Shown piece after piece: positions 17,318-26,594 of a stretch of DNA of 64,000 nt (position 1 is the first letter of the stretch; each line of letters begins with the position of its first letter). The position numbers and the translations under genes are program-made. The notes beneath the pieces are model-generated. The model searched no databases and was not told the origin of the DNA. It saw only the letters and a list, made by a program, of their open reading frames with translations. Origin of the DNA: JBBWZH01 sp035544115 (GTDB lineage: Bacteria; Actinomycetota; Actinomycetes; Mycobacteriales; CADCTP01); the NCBI GenBank assembly GCA_963714145.1, contig OY970235.1, positions 5,146,001-5,210,000 of the forward strand, given 5' to 3'.

Positions 17318-18196
17318 GTGAGTCGATTCGTTGACCTGACCCTGGCCGGCACCGCCAACGGCATGGTGTACGCGGCGCTGGCGCTCTCCCTGGTGCTGAT
17401 CTGGCGGAGCACCCGGGTGGTGAACTTCGCCCAGGGCGGGATGGCGATGATCACCACGTTCATCGCCTATTCGATCGTGCACCGCGGCGGGTCGTACTGG
17501 CTGGCGCTGCTGGTCGCGGTGCTGGCCGGGCTGCTGATCGGCGCGGTGGCCGAGCGGGTGCTGATCCGGCCGGTGGAGAACAAGCCGCCGCTGAACGCGG
17601 TGATCGTCACGCTCGGCCTGCTGGTGTTCCTGCAGGCGCTCGCCGGGATGATCTACGGCGGGACCCCGCGGTCGTTCTCGCCGGCCTTCGACATCCGCGG
17701 CTACCAGGCCGGCGACCGGCGGCTGCTGTTCTCGCCGGCCGACCTGTTCACCGTGCTGGCCGTGCTGGCGGTGATGGCCGGGCTCGCGGTGCTGTTCCGG
17801 CGCAGCGCGCTCGGACTGCGGATGCGGGCCGCCGCCTTCGCCCCGGAGGTGGCCCGGCTGCTCGGCGTCCGGGTGGCCCGCACGCTCACCATCGGCTGGG
17901 CGCTGGCCGCGGCGGTCGGCGCGCTGGCCGGGATTCTGGTCGCGCCGAGCACGTTCGTCGGGCCGAACCAGTTCGACGCGACGCTGGTCTTCGGCTTCAC
18001 CGCCGCGGTGATCGGCGGGTTGGACAGCCCGCTCGGCGCGGTGGTCGGCGGGCTGCTGCTCGGTCTGGCGCTGAGCTACCTGTCCGGGTACGCCGGTTCG
18101 AACGTGGTCACCCTGGGCGCGCTGGTGGTGCTGATCGCGGTGCTGATGGTCCGTCCGGCCGGCTTGTTCGGCTCGACCGGCGAGCGGCGGGTCTGA
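17318..18196 (+). CDS. livH: Branched-chain amino acid-type ABC transporter, permease LivH
   Basis: A 292-residue permease with eight or so hydrophobic helices. Start GTG after GAGAAAGGGTG. Conserved features are LTLAGTANGMVYAALALSLVLIWRSTRVVNFAQGG, close to the LivH N-terminal signature, and GFTAAVIGGLDSPLGAVVGG in the C-terminal loop that contacts the ATPase. Stop overlaps the ATG of livM (TGATG). Confidence 0.9.
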   Translation: MSRFVDLTLAGTANGMVYAALALSLVLIWRSTRVVNFAQGGMAMITTFIAYSIVHRGGSYWLALLVAVLAGLLIGAVAERVLIRPVENKPPLNAVIVTLGLLVFLQALAGMIYGGTPRSFSPAFDIRGYQAGDRRLLFSPADLFTVLAVLAVMAGLAVLFRRSALGLRMRAAAFAPEVARLLGVRVARTLTIGWALAAAVGALAGILVAPSTFVGPNQFDATLVFGFTAAVIGGLDSPLGAVVGGLLLGLALSYLSGYAGSNVVTLGALVVLIAVLMVRPAGLFGSTGERRV

Positions 18197-19275
18197 TGGC
18201 CGCCGAGGCCGGGGCCGACAGCATCGACCTGGGCCGGCCCGGCCGGCGCAGCCGCTGGGCGACCCTGCGCAAGCACCTGGCCTGGACGGTCGTCGGCGGG
18301 CTGGCCCTCTACCTGCTGACCATCTCGGTGGACCCGTACCGGAACCTGCAGATCGCCACCATCGCCTACACCGCGATCGCCGCCGCCGGGCTCACCGTGC
18401 TGACCGGTTCCAGCGGCCAGATCTCACTCGGCCAGGGCGCGTTCATGGCGGTCGGCGCGTACACCACCGCGCTGCTGCTGATCCACCGGGAGGACTGGCC
18501 GCTCGGTGTCGTGCTGATCGTCAGCACCCTGTTCACCGCGGTGGCCGGCGCGCTGGTCGGGGCGGCCGCCGCCCGGCTGCGCGGGCCGTACCTGGCCGGC
18601 GCCACGCTGGCGTTCGCGGTCGGGCTGCCGGCGCTGGCCGACTACCGCGGGCTGCGCGAGCAACTCGGCGGCGGCAACGGCCTCAGCGTCGCCACCAAAC
18701 CGCCGCCGCTGCGGCTGGGCGAGACGTTCCCGCTGGAGCGCTGGCAGGCCTGGATCTGCGGGCTGTGCCTGGTGCTCACCCTGCTGCTGCTGGCGAACCT
18801 GCAGTCCGGCCGGATCGGCCGGCACATGCGGGCGGTCCGGGACGACGAGGTGGCCGCGTCCCTGGCCGGGGTGAGCGTGGCCCGCACCCAGATCCTGGCG
18901 TTCGTGATCAGCGCCGCCTGCGCGGGGTTGGCCGGCGGGCTGCTGGCGTTCGTCAACAGCCTGGCGGCGCCCGGCGCGTTCCAGCTGACGGTCTCGTTCC
19001 AACTGCTCGCGGTGGTGGTGATCGGCGGGCTGGGCAGCCTGGCCGGCGCGGTCTACGGCTCGATCCTGCTGGTGCTGCTGCCGGGTTGGTCGGCGGACCT
19101 GGCCCAGCAGTTGGACCTGTCCCGCGACATCTACGCGAACCTGCCCCTTGCCCTGTACGGCGTGGTGCTGGTGGCCGTCATCCTCGGCTTCCCGGCGGGA
19201 CTGCAGGGCGCGCTGGTCCGGCTGGCCCGACTGCTGCGCGGCCCGTCCCGGCCACCAACCATTACGGGACGGTAA
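18196..19275 (+). CDS. livM: Branched-chain amino acid-type ABC transporter, permease LivM
   Basis: 359 residues with about ten membrane helices. TVLTGSSGQISLGQGAFMAVGAYTTALL is the LivM signature; RAVRDDEVAASLAGVSVARTQILAFVISAACAGLAGGLLA and LLAVVVIGGLGSLAGAVYGSIL are the conserved ATPase-contact and C-terminal regions. Partners with LivH to form the channel. Starts on the stop codon of livH. Confidence 0.9.
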   Translation: MAAEAGADSIDLGRPGRRSRWATLRKHLAWTVVGGLALYLLTISVDPYRNLQIATIAYTAIAAAGLTVLTGSSGQISLGQGAFMAVGAYTTALLLIHREDWPLGVVLIVSTLFTAVAGALVGAAAARLRGPYLAGATLAFAVGLPALADYRGLREQLGGGNGLSVATKPPPLRLGETFPLERWQAWICGLCLVLTLLLLANLQSGRIGRHMRAVRDDEVAASLAGVSVARTQILAFVISAACAGLAGGLLAFVNSLAAPGAFQLTVSFQLLAVVVIGGLGSLAGAVYGSILLVLLPGWSADLAQQLDLSRDIYANLPLALYGVVLVAVILGFPAGLQGALVRLARLLRGPSRPPTITGR

Positions 19276-19318
19276 CGAACCTCGCCAAGAAGGATTTGCC
19301 TCACTAGTTTCAGCGGAA

Positions 19319-19333
19319 CCGAATGGCATTCGG
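19319..19333. promoter_or_regulatory. Inverted repeat upstream of livK, matching the one before livG
   Basis: CCGAA-TGGCA-TTCGG (extendable to CCGAAT/ATTCGG, a 6-bp stem) lies just before the GAGGAGG ribosome binding site of the binding-protein gene. It may be an operator, or an RNA hairpin that sets the higher expression usual for binding proteins relative to permeases. Confidence 0.4.
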
Positions 19334-19347
19334 ATTGAGGAGGCCTC

Positions 19348-20673
19348 ATGACGGCGCGGACGATGCTGCGGGTGGGAGCCACGGTCGCTGCGCTGGCGCT
19401 GGCCGCCAGTGCCTGCGGTGGCAGCAACGACGACAGCGGCGGGAATAGCGGCGCGAACACCGCTAGCGCGCCGGGAATCACCGCGACCACCGTGACGATC
19501 GGCAGCCACCAGCCGCTGACCGGGCCGGCCGCGCCGGGTTACAGCGAGATCGCGCCGGCCGCCCGGGCCTACTTCGACTACATCAACTCCAGCGGCGGCA
19601 TCAACGGCCGCAAGATCGACTACAAGTATCTGGACGACGCCTACAACCCGACCCAGACGGTCACCGTGACCAAGCAGTTGGTGTTGCAGGACAAGGTCTT
19701 TGCCATCTTCGGCGGGCTCGGCACGCCCACCCACACCAAGGTTGTCGACTTCCTGAACAGCTCCCGGGTGCCGGACCTGTTCGTCTCGTCCGGCTGCCGG
19801 TGCTGGGACCAGCCCAAGGAGCACCCGTACACCTTCGGCTACCAGCCGGATTACACCGTCGAGGGCAAGATCCTCGGCCAGTACGTGAAGATGAACCTGG
19901 CCGGCAAGAAGGTCGCCTACTTCTACCAGGACGATGACTTCGGCGCCGACGGCGTAGCCGGCCTGGACAAGTACATCCCCGGCTCGGACGTGGTCAGCCG
20001 GCAGAAGTACACCCCGGGCAACACCGACATCGCCCCGCAGATGTCGGCCATCGCGCAGGCCAAGCCGGACGTGGTCGTGCTGTTCACGATCCCCGCGTAC
20101 ACCGCCCTGTTCCGGCTCGGCGCGCTGAAGGCCGGGATCAGCCCGACGATGGTGGTCAGCAACGTGGGCTCCGACCCGATCACGCTCAGCGGGCTGCTGG
20201 AAAGCTTCGCCAAGCAGGCCGGCGCCTCGGTCAAGGGCAACGACCTGATCGAGGGCATCATCACCGACACCTACCTGCCCTCCCTCGGCGACAGCAGCAA
20301 CAGCTGGGTCGCGCTGTTCAAGAAGGTGCACGACAACTACCTGCCGAAGCTGCCGTTCGACGGCAACGTGCTGTTCGGCATGTCGCAGGCGTACACGTTC
20401 GCGCAGGCACTGCAGGCCGCCGGCAAGAACCCGACCCGGCAGAGCATCGTCGACGCGCTGGAGAAGGGCGGGATGACCGGGCCCGGCCTGACCCCGTTCC
20501 GGTTCAGCGCCGACTCGCATGGCGGCTACACCGGGGTGCAGATCGCGGTGATCCAGAAGGGTGCCGGCGTCCCGCAGGGCCAGCCGCAGGTCACCGACAA
20601 CGCCGACGGTGCGATCACCCCGGTCACCGTCGCCCCGGCGCAGGCACCAGCGAACGGCATCCCCGGCTCGTAG
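19348..20673 (+). CDS. livK: ABC transporter substrate-binding lipoprotein (type 1, branched-chain amino acid class)
   Basis: Signal peptide with lipobox LALAASAC at residues 20-27, then a Ser/Asn/Gly linker and a periplasmic-binding-protein type 1 fold: TVTIGSHQPLTGPAAPGYSEIAPAARAYFDYINSSGGINGRKIDY is the family start. AFYQDDDFGADG-like VAYFYQDDDFGADGV and FSADSHGG near the end also fit. 441 residues is normal. Strong GAGGAGG precedes ATG. Ligand not predictable: amino acids, amides, urea or aromatic acids are all known for this class. Confidence 0.88.
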   Translation: MTARTMLRVGATVAALALAASACGGSNDDSGGNSGANTASAPGITATTVTIGSHQPLTGPAAPGYSEIAPAARAYFDYINSSGGINGRKIDYKYLDDAYNPTQTVTVTKQLVLQDKVFAIFGGLGTPTHTKVVDFLNSSRVPDLFVSSGCRCWDQPKEHPYTFGYQPDYTVEGKILGQYVKMNLAGKKVAYFYQDDDFGADGVAGLDKYIPGSDVVSRQKYTPGNTDIAPQMSAIAQAKPDVVVLFTIPAYTALFRLGALKAGISPTMVVSNVGSDPITLSGLLESFAKQAGASVKGNDLIEGIITDTYLPSLGDSSNSWVALFKKVHDNYLPKLPFDGNVLFGMSQAYTFAQALQAAGKNPTRQSIVDALEKGGMTGPGLTPFRFSADSHGGYTGVQIAVIQKGAGVPQGQPQVTDNADGAITPVTVAPAQAPANGIPGS

Positions 20674-20930
20674 GCCGGGCTGGCCGGGCTGGCCGGCCGG
20701 CCGGACGGCAGGCCGGCTGGACGGGCGGGACGGCTGGACGGGCAGGCCGGCGGGACGGGCAGGCCGGCGGGACGGCAGGCGGTAGCGGCTGGACCGACGG
20801 CTGACGGCTGGACCGGACGGCGGGACGGCTGGACCGGACGGCGGGACGGTAGGACGGGCGAACAGCCGGACGGCGCCCGGGGCCGGGGTCATCCCCGGCC
20901 CCGGGCGCGGCGCCGGGGTGGCGGCCGAGT
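20674..20930. repeat. Low-complexity GGACGG/GGCCGG repeat tract
   Basis: Imperfect repeats of GGCCGGCGGGACGGGCA and GGCTGGACCGGACGGCGGGAC fill the whole gap between livK and the aminotransferase, changing register every 17-22 bases. It has no conserved direct-repeat length with unique spacers, so it is not a CRISPR array. A hairpin near the end pairs GCGCCCGGGGCCGGGG with CCCCGGCCCCGGGCGC (20872-20911) and could terminate the liv operon. Confidence 0.55.
20872..20911 (+). terminator. Strong GC hairpin downstream of livK
   Basis: GCGCCCGGGGCCGGGG is followed eight bases later by its exact reverse complement CCCCGGCCCCGGGCGC, giving a 16-bp perfect stem with a short TCATC-containing loop. There is no T tract, as is common for actinomycete terminators. 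Confidence 0.55.
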
Positions 20931-20965
20931 TGCCGGGTGGCCGGCGGCGCGGCGACGATGCGGCC

Positions 20966-22177
20966 GTGCCCACACCAGCCCAGCTGCCGATCGCCCAGTA
21001 CGTGCCCGATGACGCCGTGCTCAACCTGGGCTGGGGCTACCCGAACCCGGCGCTGTTGCCGCTGCCGGAATGGGCCGCTGCGACCGGGGCCGCGCTCACC
21101 CGGTACGGCGGGTTGGCGCTGGCCTACGGACACAACCCCGGGCCGGGACCGCTGACCGACTGGCTGGCCGAGCGGCTGGGTCGGATCGACGGGCGGGCGC
21201 CGGCGGCAGCCGAGCTGTTCGTCACCGCCGGGGCGTCGCACGCACTCGACCTGACCTGCACGGTGCTGGCCCGGCCCGGCGACGTGGTGCTGGTCGACTC
21301 GCCCACCTACCACCTGGCGCTGCGGGTGATCGCCGACCATCGCGTCGAGGTCGTCGCGGCGCCGGCGGACGCCGCCGGGATCGACCCGGCCGGCACCGCC
21401 GCGCTGCTCGACCGGCTGCGGTCGCGGGGCCGGCGGGTGCCGCTGCTCTACCTGGTGCCGACGTTCGGCAACCCGACCGGCCGCAGCCTGCCGGCCGACC
21501 GCCGGACCGCGCTGGTCGAGCTGGCCGCCCGCACCGGGCTGACCGTCGTGGAGGACGACACCTACCGGGAGCTGGCCTTCCCGCCGGCGACCGCTCCGCC
21601 CTCGCTGTGGAGCCAGGCCGAGCCGGGTGCGGTGGTCCGGATCGGGTCGTTCGCGAAGTCGGTCGCGCCCGGGCTCCGGCTGGGCTTCCTCACCGGGGCA
21701 CCGGAGCTGACCGGGACGCTGGCCGGCCGCGGCGTGATCGACTCCGGCGGCGGGGTCAACCACACCACCGCGCTGGCGATGGCGACCTTCGGCGGGTCCG
21801 GCGGGTACGACCGGCACCTGGCCCGGGTCCTGGCCGAATACCGGGCCGGCCGGGACGCGCTGGCCGGGGCGGTGCGCGAGTCGCTGCCCGCGGTCCGGTT
21901 CGAGCGCCCGGACGGCGGCTGGTTCCTCTGGCTGGAGCTGCCCGGCTGGGCCCCGGCCGACCGGCTGGCCGAGGCCGCGCACCGGCACGGCGTCGGCTTC
22001 CTGGCCGGCGCACGCTGCTACGTCACCGGCGAGGGCACGCACCGGGCCCGGCTGTCCTACTCGCACTACGAGCCGGCACAGCTGGTCGAGGCGGCCACCC
22101 GGCTGTCCGCCGCGCTGGCCGACCTCCGCCCGTCCGACCTCGGCCCGACCCACCGGCCGGCCGGCCCGTCCGACTGA
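20966..22177 (+). CDS. PLP-dependent aminotransferase class I/II (2-aminoadipate transaminase/MocR-core like)
   Basis: Fold type I aminotransferase without a GntR domain. FVTAGASHALDLTCTVLARPGDVVLVDSPTYH, VPTFGNPTGRSL (Asn that binds PLP), VVEDDTYREL (Asp-x-Tyr) and RIGSFAKSVAPGLRLGFL with the Schiff-base lysine are all present, as is the C-terminal arginine in RARLSYSHY. Start uncertain: GTG 20966 is where conservation begins; GTG 20918 adds 16 poorly conserved residues. Converges with the D-amino-acid oxidase gene; the two could share an amino-acid degradation role. Confidence 0.85.
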   Translation: MPTPAQLPIAQYVPDDAVLNLGWGYPNPALLPLPEWAAATGAALTRYGGLALAYGHNPGPGPLTDWLAERLGRIDGRAPAAAELFVTAGASHALDLTCTVLARPGDVVLVDSPTYHLALRVIADHRVEVVAAPADAAGIDPAGTAALLDRLRSRGRRVPLLYLVPTFGNPTGRSLPADRRTALVELAARTGLTVVEDDTYRELAFPPATAPPSLWSQAEPGAVVRIGSFAKSVAPGLRLGFLTGAPELTGTLAGRGVIDSGGGVNHTTALAMATFGGSGGYDRHLARVLAEYRAGRDALAGAVRESLPAVRFERPDGGWFLWLELPGWAPADRLAEAAHRHGVGFLAGARCYVTGEGTHRARLSYSHYEPAQLVEAATRLSAALADLRPSDLGPTHRPAGPSD

Positions 22178-22304
22178 CCGGCCCGACCGACCGGCCGGCC
22201 CATCCGACCGACCGGCCCGTCCGGCGGTCCCACCCAACGACCGGCTCGGCCGGCAGACCGGTCCGACCAGCGTCCGCCCGCCTGAGGACCAGGTCAGCGG
22301 CCGG

Positions 22305-23273
22305 TCAGCAGGGCTCGCTGAGCAACCGGCGGGACACCTCGAACGCGCATCCCCAGGACAGGCTGACGCCGGCGCCGCCGTGCCCGTAGCTGTGAATCAG
22401 CCGGCAGCCGTTGCTCCCGCGCACCTCCTCCAGCCGGACCCGCGGGCGGCCGGGCCGCAGCCCGACCCGGTGCTCGAGCACCCGCGCGGTCGCCAGGCTC
22501 GGCACCACCTCGGCACACCGGGCCACGATCGCCCGGGCCACCGCCGGGTCCGGGGTCAGGCTCCACCGGCCGGGCTCGGCGGTGCCACCGAGGACGACCT
22601 TGTTCTCGTGCGGAAGGATGTAGAGCAGCTCGGTGGAGGTGTCGCTGTCCTCGGCGAAGAAGTCGGTGATCCCCGGGTTCACCGCCACCACCACCTGGCC
22701 GCGCACCGGGTACACCGCCTCGTCACCGGACAGCTCGCGGGCCCGGATGCCGGTGCAGTTGACCAGCGCGGCCGCCTCGTGCTCGGCGGCGTCCAGCCGG
22801 GACACCGGCGCCACCCGGAGCCGGCCACCGGCCGCCTGCAGCCGCTCGGTCAGGTACCGCAGGTAGGTCGGCATGTCCACCAGCGGCGCGGTGTACTCGA
22901 AGCCGGCGGCGAAGCCGGGCGGTAGCTCGGACTGGGCGCAGCGGCGCAGGCCGGGCAGCATGTCGGTGCCGTCCAGCAGCACCGCCGGGGTGCGGGACGC
23001 CTCCATGCCGCGCACCAGCCGCACCCCGCTGGCCGGTTCGTCGGCCAGCTTGATCAGCGTCTGTAAGGTCTCCCGGCTCCACCGGACCACCGACTCCTCG
23101 CGCCGCACGTGGTAGAGGCCCCAGATGGCGCCGGCCGCGGCGGAGGTGGTCAGCTCCGGCGGCACCGCCGTCCGTACCTCGACCCGGAGCCCGGACTCGG
23201 CCAGCTGCACCGCCGTGGTCAGCCCGATCACACCGGCGCCGAGAACCAGCACGTCGAGGCCGGTGCCGATCAT
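22305..23273 (-). CDS. D-amino-acid oxidase-like FAD-dependent oxidoreductase
   Basis: Residues 1-35 form the FAD dinucleotide-binding motif VLVLGAGVIGLTTAVQLAESGLRVEV. TSAAAGAIWG, MPTYLRYLTERLQAAGGR, ALVNCTGIRARELSGD, YPVRGQVVVAVNPG, YILPHENKVVLGGTAE and the C-terminal HSYGHGGAGVSLSWGCA all match D-amino-acid oxidases (DAO family), including the active-site tyrosine/arginine regions. 322 residues from ATG 23273. It would oxidise D-amino acids to keto acids with release of peroxide and ammonia. No peroxisomal meaning is implied for its C-terminal Ser-Glu-Pro-Cys. Confidence 0.85.
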   Translation of the reverse strand: MIGTGLDVLVLGAGVIGLTTAVQLAESGLRVEVRTAVPPELTTSAAAGAIWGLYHVRREESVVRWSRETLQTLIKLADEPASGVRLVRGMEASRTPAVLLDGTDMLPGLRRCAQSELPPGFAAGFEYTAPLVDMPTYLRYLTERLQAAGGRLRVAPVSRLDAAEHEAAALVNCTGIRARELSGDEAVYPVRGQVVVAVNPGITDFFAEDSDTSTELLYILPHENKVVLGGTAEPGRWSLTPDPAVARAIVARCAEVVPSLATARVLEHRVGLRPGRPRVRLEEVRGSNGCRLIHSYGHGGAGVSLSWGCAFEVSRRLLSEPC

Positions 23274-23360
23274 CGTGCGCTCGCGGCAACCGTGACGGTC
23301 TGGGCCTGATCCACCCGCCAGCCAGCCCAGCACGGACAAGCGGGGTGTTCCGGTGACGTA

Positions 23361-23372
23361 TCACGCACGTGA
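23361..23372. promoter_or_regulatory. Inverted repeat upstream of the D-amino-acid oxidase gene
   Basis: TCACG-CA-CGTGA is a 5-bp inverted repeat about 90 bases before the oxidase start, within an A/T-richer stretch (23340-23440) that should hold its promoter. Candidate operator only. Confidence 0.3.
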
Positions 23373-23609
23373 TGCAGCCTGCCCAGGAACGCTCACATTA
23401 GCAAGCACAGTGCAAGTGATTCGTCACTCTGTGAAGCGGGCGGTTACGACTGTCCGGCCCCGGACAACCCCGCCGAGCAGCGCGGAAAGGTGCCGGAGCG
23501 GCCCCCGGGTGGTCCGCGACCGGACGTTGCGGGCGTCCGGAGCTGCCCGGAAATGCCAAGGTCAGCGCCCCTCAGCGCAGACCGCGAGCGGTCTGGCCAG
23601 GCGTGATGC

Positions 23610-23638
23610 TTCGACCGTCCGCAGCCGACCTGTATTAT
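23610..23638 (+). promoter_or_regulatory. Candidate sigma-70-type promoter for the methyltransferase/SCO2521-2525-like operon
   Basis: TTCGAC (23610-23615) and TATTAT (23633-23638) are separated by exactly 17 bases, a good -35/-10 pair in otherwise GC-rich DNA. The first convincing gene starts at 23934. The 660-base gap from 23274 to 23933 shows no other gene; frames crossing 23739-23930 code only Arg/Ala/Ser-rich sequence, so a long leader of about 290 bases is implied. Confidence 0.45.
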
Positions 23639-23933
23639 CGATGAACCCTGTGCTAGGTCCGGGTGTTCGCTGACACGATCTGCGAACGGTCCGGCCGAGC
23701 CATTGTTCGCGCCCCGCGACGAATGAGGTGGCGACAAGATGCGGGAGCCGGCAAGCGAGGAGCCGCCACGGCGGGTTCACGTGAGCCATTTCCCTGCTGC
23801 CTCGCCCGCGATGTCCGCCGGTGCCACAACCACCGCCCGCCGACATCGCAGCGACCCGGCCGCTGGTCTCCGGTCGTCAGCGGCCGCCGCAGCCGCCAGC
23901 CATCGTCCCACCACCGAGAGCCAGGGAACCCAG

Positions 23934-24716
23934 ATGGAGCCACGTCACGGCCGGGACCAGGGGGATAATGCCGATTACCCTTGGGATGATTTCGATTCGG
24001 CCGGATACTTCGCGCACAACTACCGCGAACTCCGGCACGACGATCAGCAGATTCTGGAGTCGGTGCGCGACTTCTTCTGGAAAGCCGACCGAGCCGCCGG
24101 GCTACGGGAAACGGCGGATGAACGGTCGGTCCGCGGGCTGGATCTCGGCTCCGGCAGCAACTTGTACCCGGCGCTGTCCATGCTCCCGTTCTGCACCGAG
24201 TTGACGTTGTGGGAATACTCCGCCCGGAACACCGAATGGCTGCGCGCCGAGGTCAAGTCGTACGGGCCGTCCTGGGACCGGTTCTGGCAGCGGCTGGAAC
24301 TCGTGCCGGCCTATCAGGCGGTCCCGGACCCGCGGCAGGCGCTGGCCGACCGCGCCACCGTGCACCAGGGCAGCGTGTTCGAACTGCCGGCCGCCGCCTG
24401 GGACATCGGCACGATGTTCTTCGTGGCCGAGTCGCTGACCTCCAGCCCGGCCGAGTTCCGGGCCGCGACGCACCGGTTCGTGGCGGCGCTGCGCCCGGGC
24501 GCTCCGTTCGCCGCCGCCTTCATGGAGAACTCCACCGGCTACGACGTGGGCGACCGGCGCTTCCCGGCGGTCGCGGTCACCGCGGAGACGGTGCGTGGCT
24601 GCCTGGAGGACGTCAGCCGTAGTCTTGATGTGCAACGGATCGATTCCGGAAACAACCCACTACGGGACGGCTACAGCGGGATGATTCTGGTAATGGGGAC
24701 GGCCGGCGCCGGCTGA
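23934..24716 (+). CDS. SCO2525-like SAM-dependent methyltransferase
   Basis: 260 residues from ATG 23934, preceded by CCAGGGAACC. The N-terminal part WDDFDSAGYFAHNYRELRHDDQQILESVRDFF and SAM motif I GLDLGSGSNLYPALSMLP, followed by LWEYSARNTEWL and later MFFVAESLTSSPAEFRAATHRF, resemble the NNMT/PNMT/TEMT-type methyltransferases. In actinomycetes a methyltransferase of this kind (named SCO2525 family) heads or ends the conserved SCO2521-2525 gene set; the order here is the same. Substrate unknown. First gene of a six-gene co-directional run. Confidence 0.8.
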   Translation: MEPRHGRDQGDNADYPWDDFDSAGYFAHNYRELRHDDQQILESVRDFFWKADRAAGLRETADERSVRGLDLGSGSNLYPALSMLPFCTELTLWEYSARNTEWLRAEVKSYGPSWDRFWQRLELVPAYQAVPDPRQALADRATVHQGSVFELPAAAWDIGTMFFVAESLTSSPAEFRAATHRFVAALRPGAPFAAAFMENSTGYDVGDRRFPAVAVTAETVRGCLEDVSRSLDVQRIDSGNNPLRDGYSGMILVMGTAGAG

Positions 24717-24763
24717 GCACGGCACAGCCAGCAGCGGCCAGATAACTCTAGACAGGGCGGACG

Positions 24764-26593
24764 ATGCGGATCCAGCCAAGGCAGCAGCTTCTGGACATCT
24801 GGCGGGCCACCTCGCGGGCGTCCTACCGGAACGGGGCCTGGGTCTGGGGCGGCCGGGACAAAGCGAACTCGATCTCCGATGCCGAGCAGCTGCTGTGCAT
24901 CTTCTACCCGAACTCCGAGGTGCCCACCTTCAAGGTGGACGTCCCGAACGAGGCCAGCGAGGACGTCCTCGAGTCGCTCTCGGCGCTGGGCAACGGCATC
25001 GAGATCCCGCAGGTGCTGATCCGCGCGTTCGGCGAGTACCTGCGCACCTACCGCACCGCGGACGGCACGCCGATCTTCGCCGGCGACAGCTACTTCAGCA
25101 GCGCCGACCCGGAGACCGACCTGACCCCCGACCAGCGCTCGCTGGACGTGGTCGACTCCTACTCGATGTCGGTCACGCTCTGCCTGGCCGGCCTCGGCTT
25201 CCTCAAGGTGTTCCGCGACCAGGTCCGCCGGGACGCGCTCAAGCGCGAGGTGGACGAACTGTTCGCGGCGGCCAGCGAGCGGCTGACCGCCGCCATGGTG
25301 GGCCTGCTGCGCAGCTTCACGGTGAACGTGTTCCTGCCGAACTCGGCGCAGGGCCGGGTGCTCACCCGGACCATCAACCAGGCCGGGCAGTCCGACCGGC
25401 AGGCCGTGCACGAACTGCAGCGGGCGCTCGCCGGGGTCCGGGCCGGCCTGCGCGACGTCACGATCGGGTCCGGCCAGGCCGAGCAGCTGGAGGACGAGAG
25501 CGCGCTGTTCGAGTGCGGCTGGTCCTGGGGCGTCGTGGCCGACGCGCCGGAGATCGAGATCGACGAGGCGATCGGCGCCCAGCCCAAGGGCTACGCCCGG
25601 GTCGGGCCCTACCTGTACTTCACCGTGGTCGCCCTGGACGGCATCGCCGACCTGTTCTCCGAGCGCACCCGCGTGCTGGGCCTGCTGAACCCGCTGCAGC
25701 AGCGGCTGGCGTCCGCGCTGCAGCTGCGCTGGGATCTCACCCAGCGGTTCTGGTCCACGATCGCCACGTTCGGCATCGGCAAGTGGCCGCTGGAGGACAT
25801 CCCCTGGCGCACCAACGACGGCCAGGAGTCCGACTACTTCAGCCTGCTGGTGACCGCCATCGCGGTGCCCGAGCTGATCCGCCGGCGCGCCCCGGACGCC
25901 GACCTGACCCGCATCGTCCGGGTGCTGGACGACCTGGCCGGCCGCAGCCGGGTCACCCGCCGCCCGCTGATCCCGGACCCGGCGATCGAGATGCACTCCC
26001 CCGGCCTGCAGCTGACGCTGACCGGCGGGGAGAAGCTCGGCCCCGGGATGAGCTGGCTGATCACCGACTTCCCGGCGCTGCTGCTCAAGCGCGCGGTCGG
26101 CCTGTCCGGGCTGGCCCGCAGCACCGAGCTGCGCGACTACGTGGTCGGCATCGCCGACTCGGTCTGGCAGCACCTGCTGTCCCGGCGGATGCGCACCGGC
26201 CCCGGCGTCGGCCTGTGGGACCAGGCCCAGCAGGCCTTCCCGGACGTCGACCTGAGCCACGAGATGCCGTCCTGGTACTTCACCGAGCGGGTGGTGGAGT
26301 GCCTGGTGCAGACCTCGAACGTGCTGAGCGCGGCGCCGCTGCGCAGCAACCGGCTGATCGAGATCGCGCTGGACGAGCTGAACGAGGCCGACCACCTCTA
26401 CGACCGGGAGATGCTCAACGGCTCGCCGGAGACCCCGCAACTGCGCAACGATCTGAAACGGCTGGAGAGCACGCTGATGCGCGCCCGGAGCATCGTGCAT
26501 GAGCGGCCGGCCAGCGCGATGGCCCTGGCGCACACCGTGCTGCGCGAGCTGGACCTGTTGATCGCGGCGCGGCAGGACGCGGCGGAGTCCTAG
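24764..26593 (+). CDS. SCO2524-like conserved protein of unknown function
   Basis: 609 residues, soluble, mostly helical, with no catalytic motif I can name. Start: ATG 24764 after ACAGGGCGG. Conserved-looking stretches are QLLDIWRATSRASYRNGAWVWGGR at the N-terminus, VRDQVRR-type basic helices, RTLNQAGQ-like RTINQAGQSDRQAVHELQ, and MPSWYFTERVVECLV near the C-terminus. The assignment rests on size and position between the methyltransferase and the P-loop gene, as in the SCO2521-2525 set. The tryptophan-rich N-terminus (residues 12-29) could be a binding surface. The next gene starts one base after the stop. Confidence 0.7.
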   Translation: MRIQPRQQLLDIWRATSRASYRNGAWVWGGRDKANSISDAEQLLCIFYPNSEVPTFKVDVPNEASEDVLESLSALGNGIEIPQVLIRAFGEYLRTYRTADGTPIFAGDSYFSSADPETDLTPDQRSLDVVDSYSMSVTLCLAGLGFLKVFRDQVRRDALKREVDELFAAASERLTAAMVGLLRSFTVNVFLPNSAQGRVLTRTINQAGQSDRQAVHELQRALAGVRAGLRDVTIGSGQAEQLEDESALFECGWSWGVVADAPEIEIDEAIGAQPKGYARVGPYLYFTVVALDGIADLFSERTRVLGLLNPLQQRLASALQLRWDLTQRFWSTIATFGIGKWPLEDIPWRTNDGQESDYFSLLVTAIAVPELIRRRAPDADLTRIVRVLDDLAGRSRVTRRPLIPDPAIEMHSPGLQLTLTGGEKLGPGMSWLITDFPALLLKRAVGLSGLARSTELRDYVVGIADSVWQHLLSRRMRTGPGVGLWDQAQQAFPDVDLSHEMPSWYFTERVVECLVQTSNVLSAAPLRSNRLIEIALDELNEADHLYDREMLNGSPETPQLRNDLKRLESTLMRARSIVHERPASAMALAHTVLRELDLLIAARQDAAES

Positions 26594-26594
26594 C

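Noticed and set aside
20674..20930. CRISPR-like repeated tract
   Set aside because: Units are degenerate, of changing length, without distinct spacers or cas genes nearby.
23739..23933. Upstream extension of the SCO2525-like methyltransferase
   Set aside because: The extension is Arg/Ala/Ser-rich and unlike the family start; ATG 23934 has a ribosome binding site and begins the conserved part.
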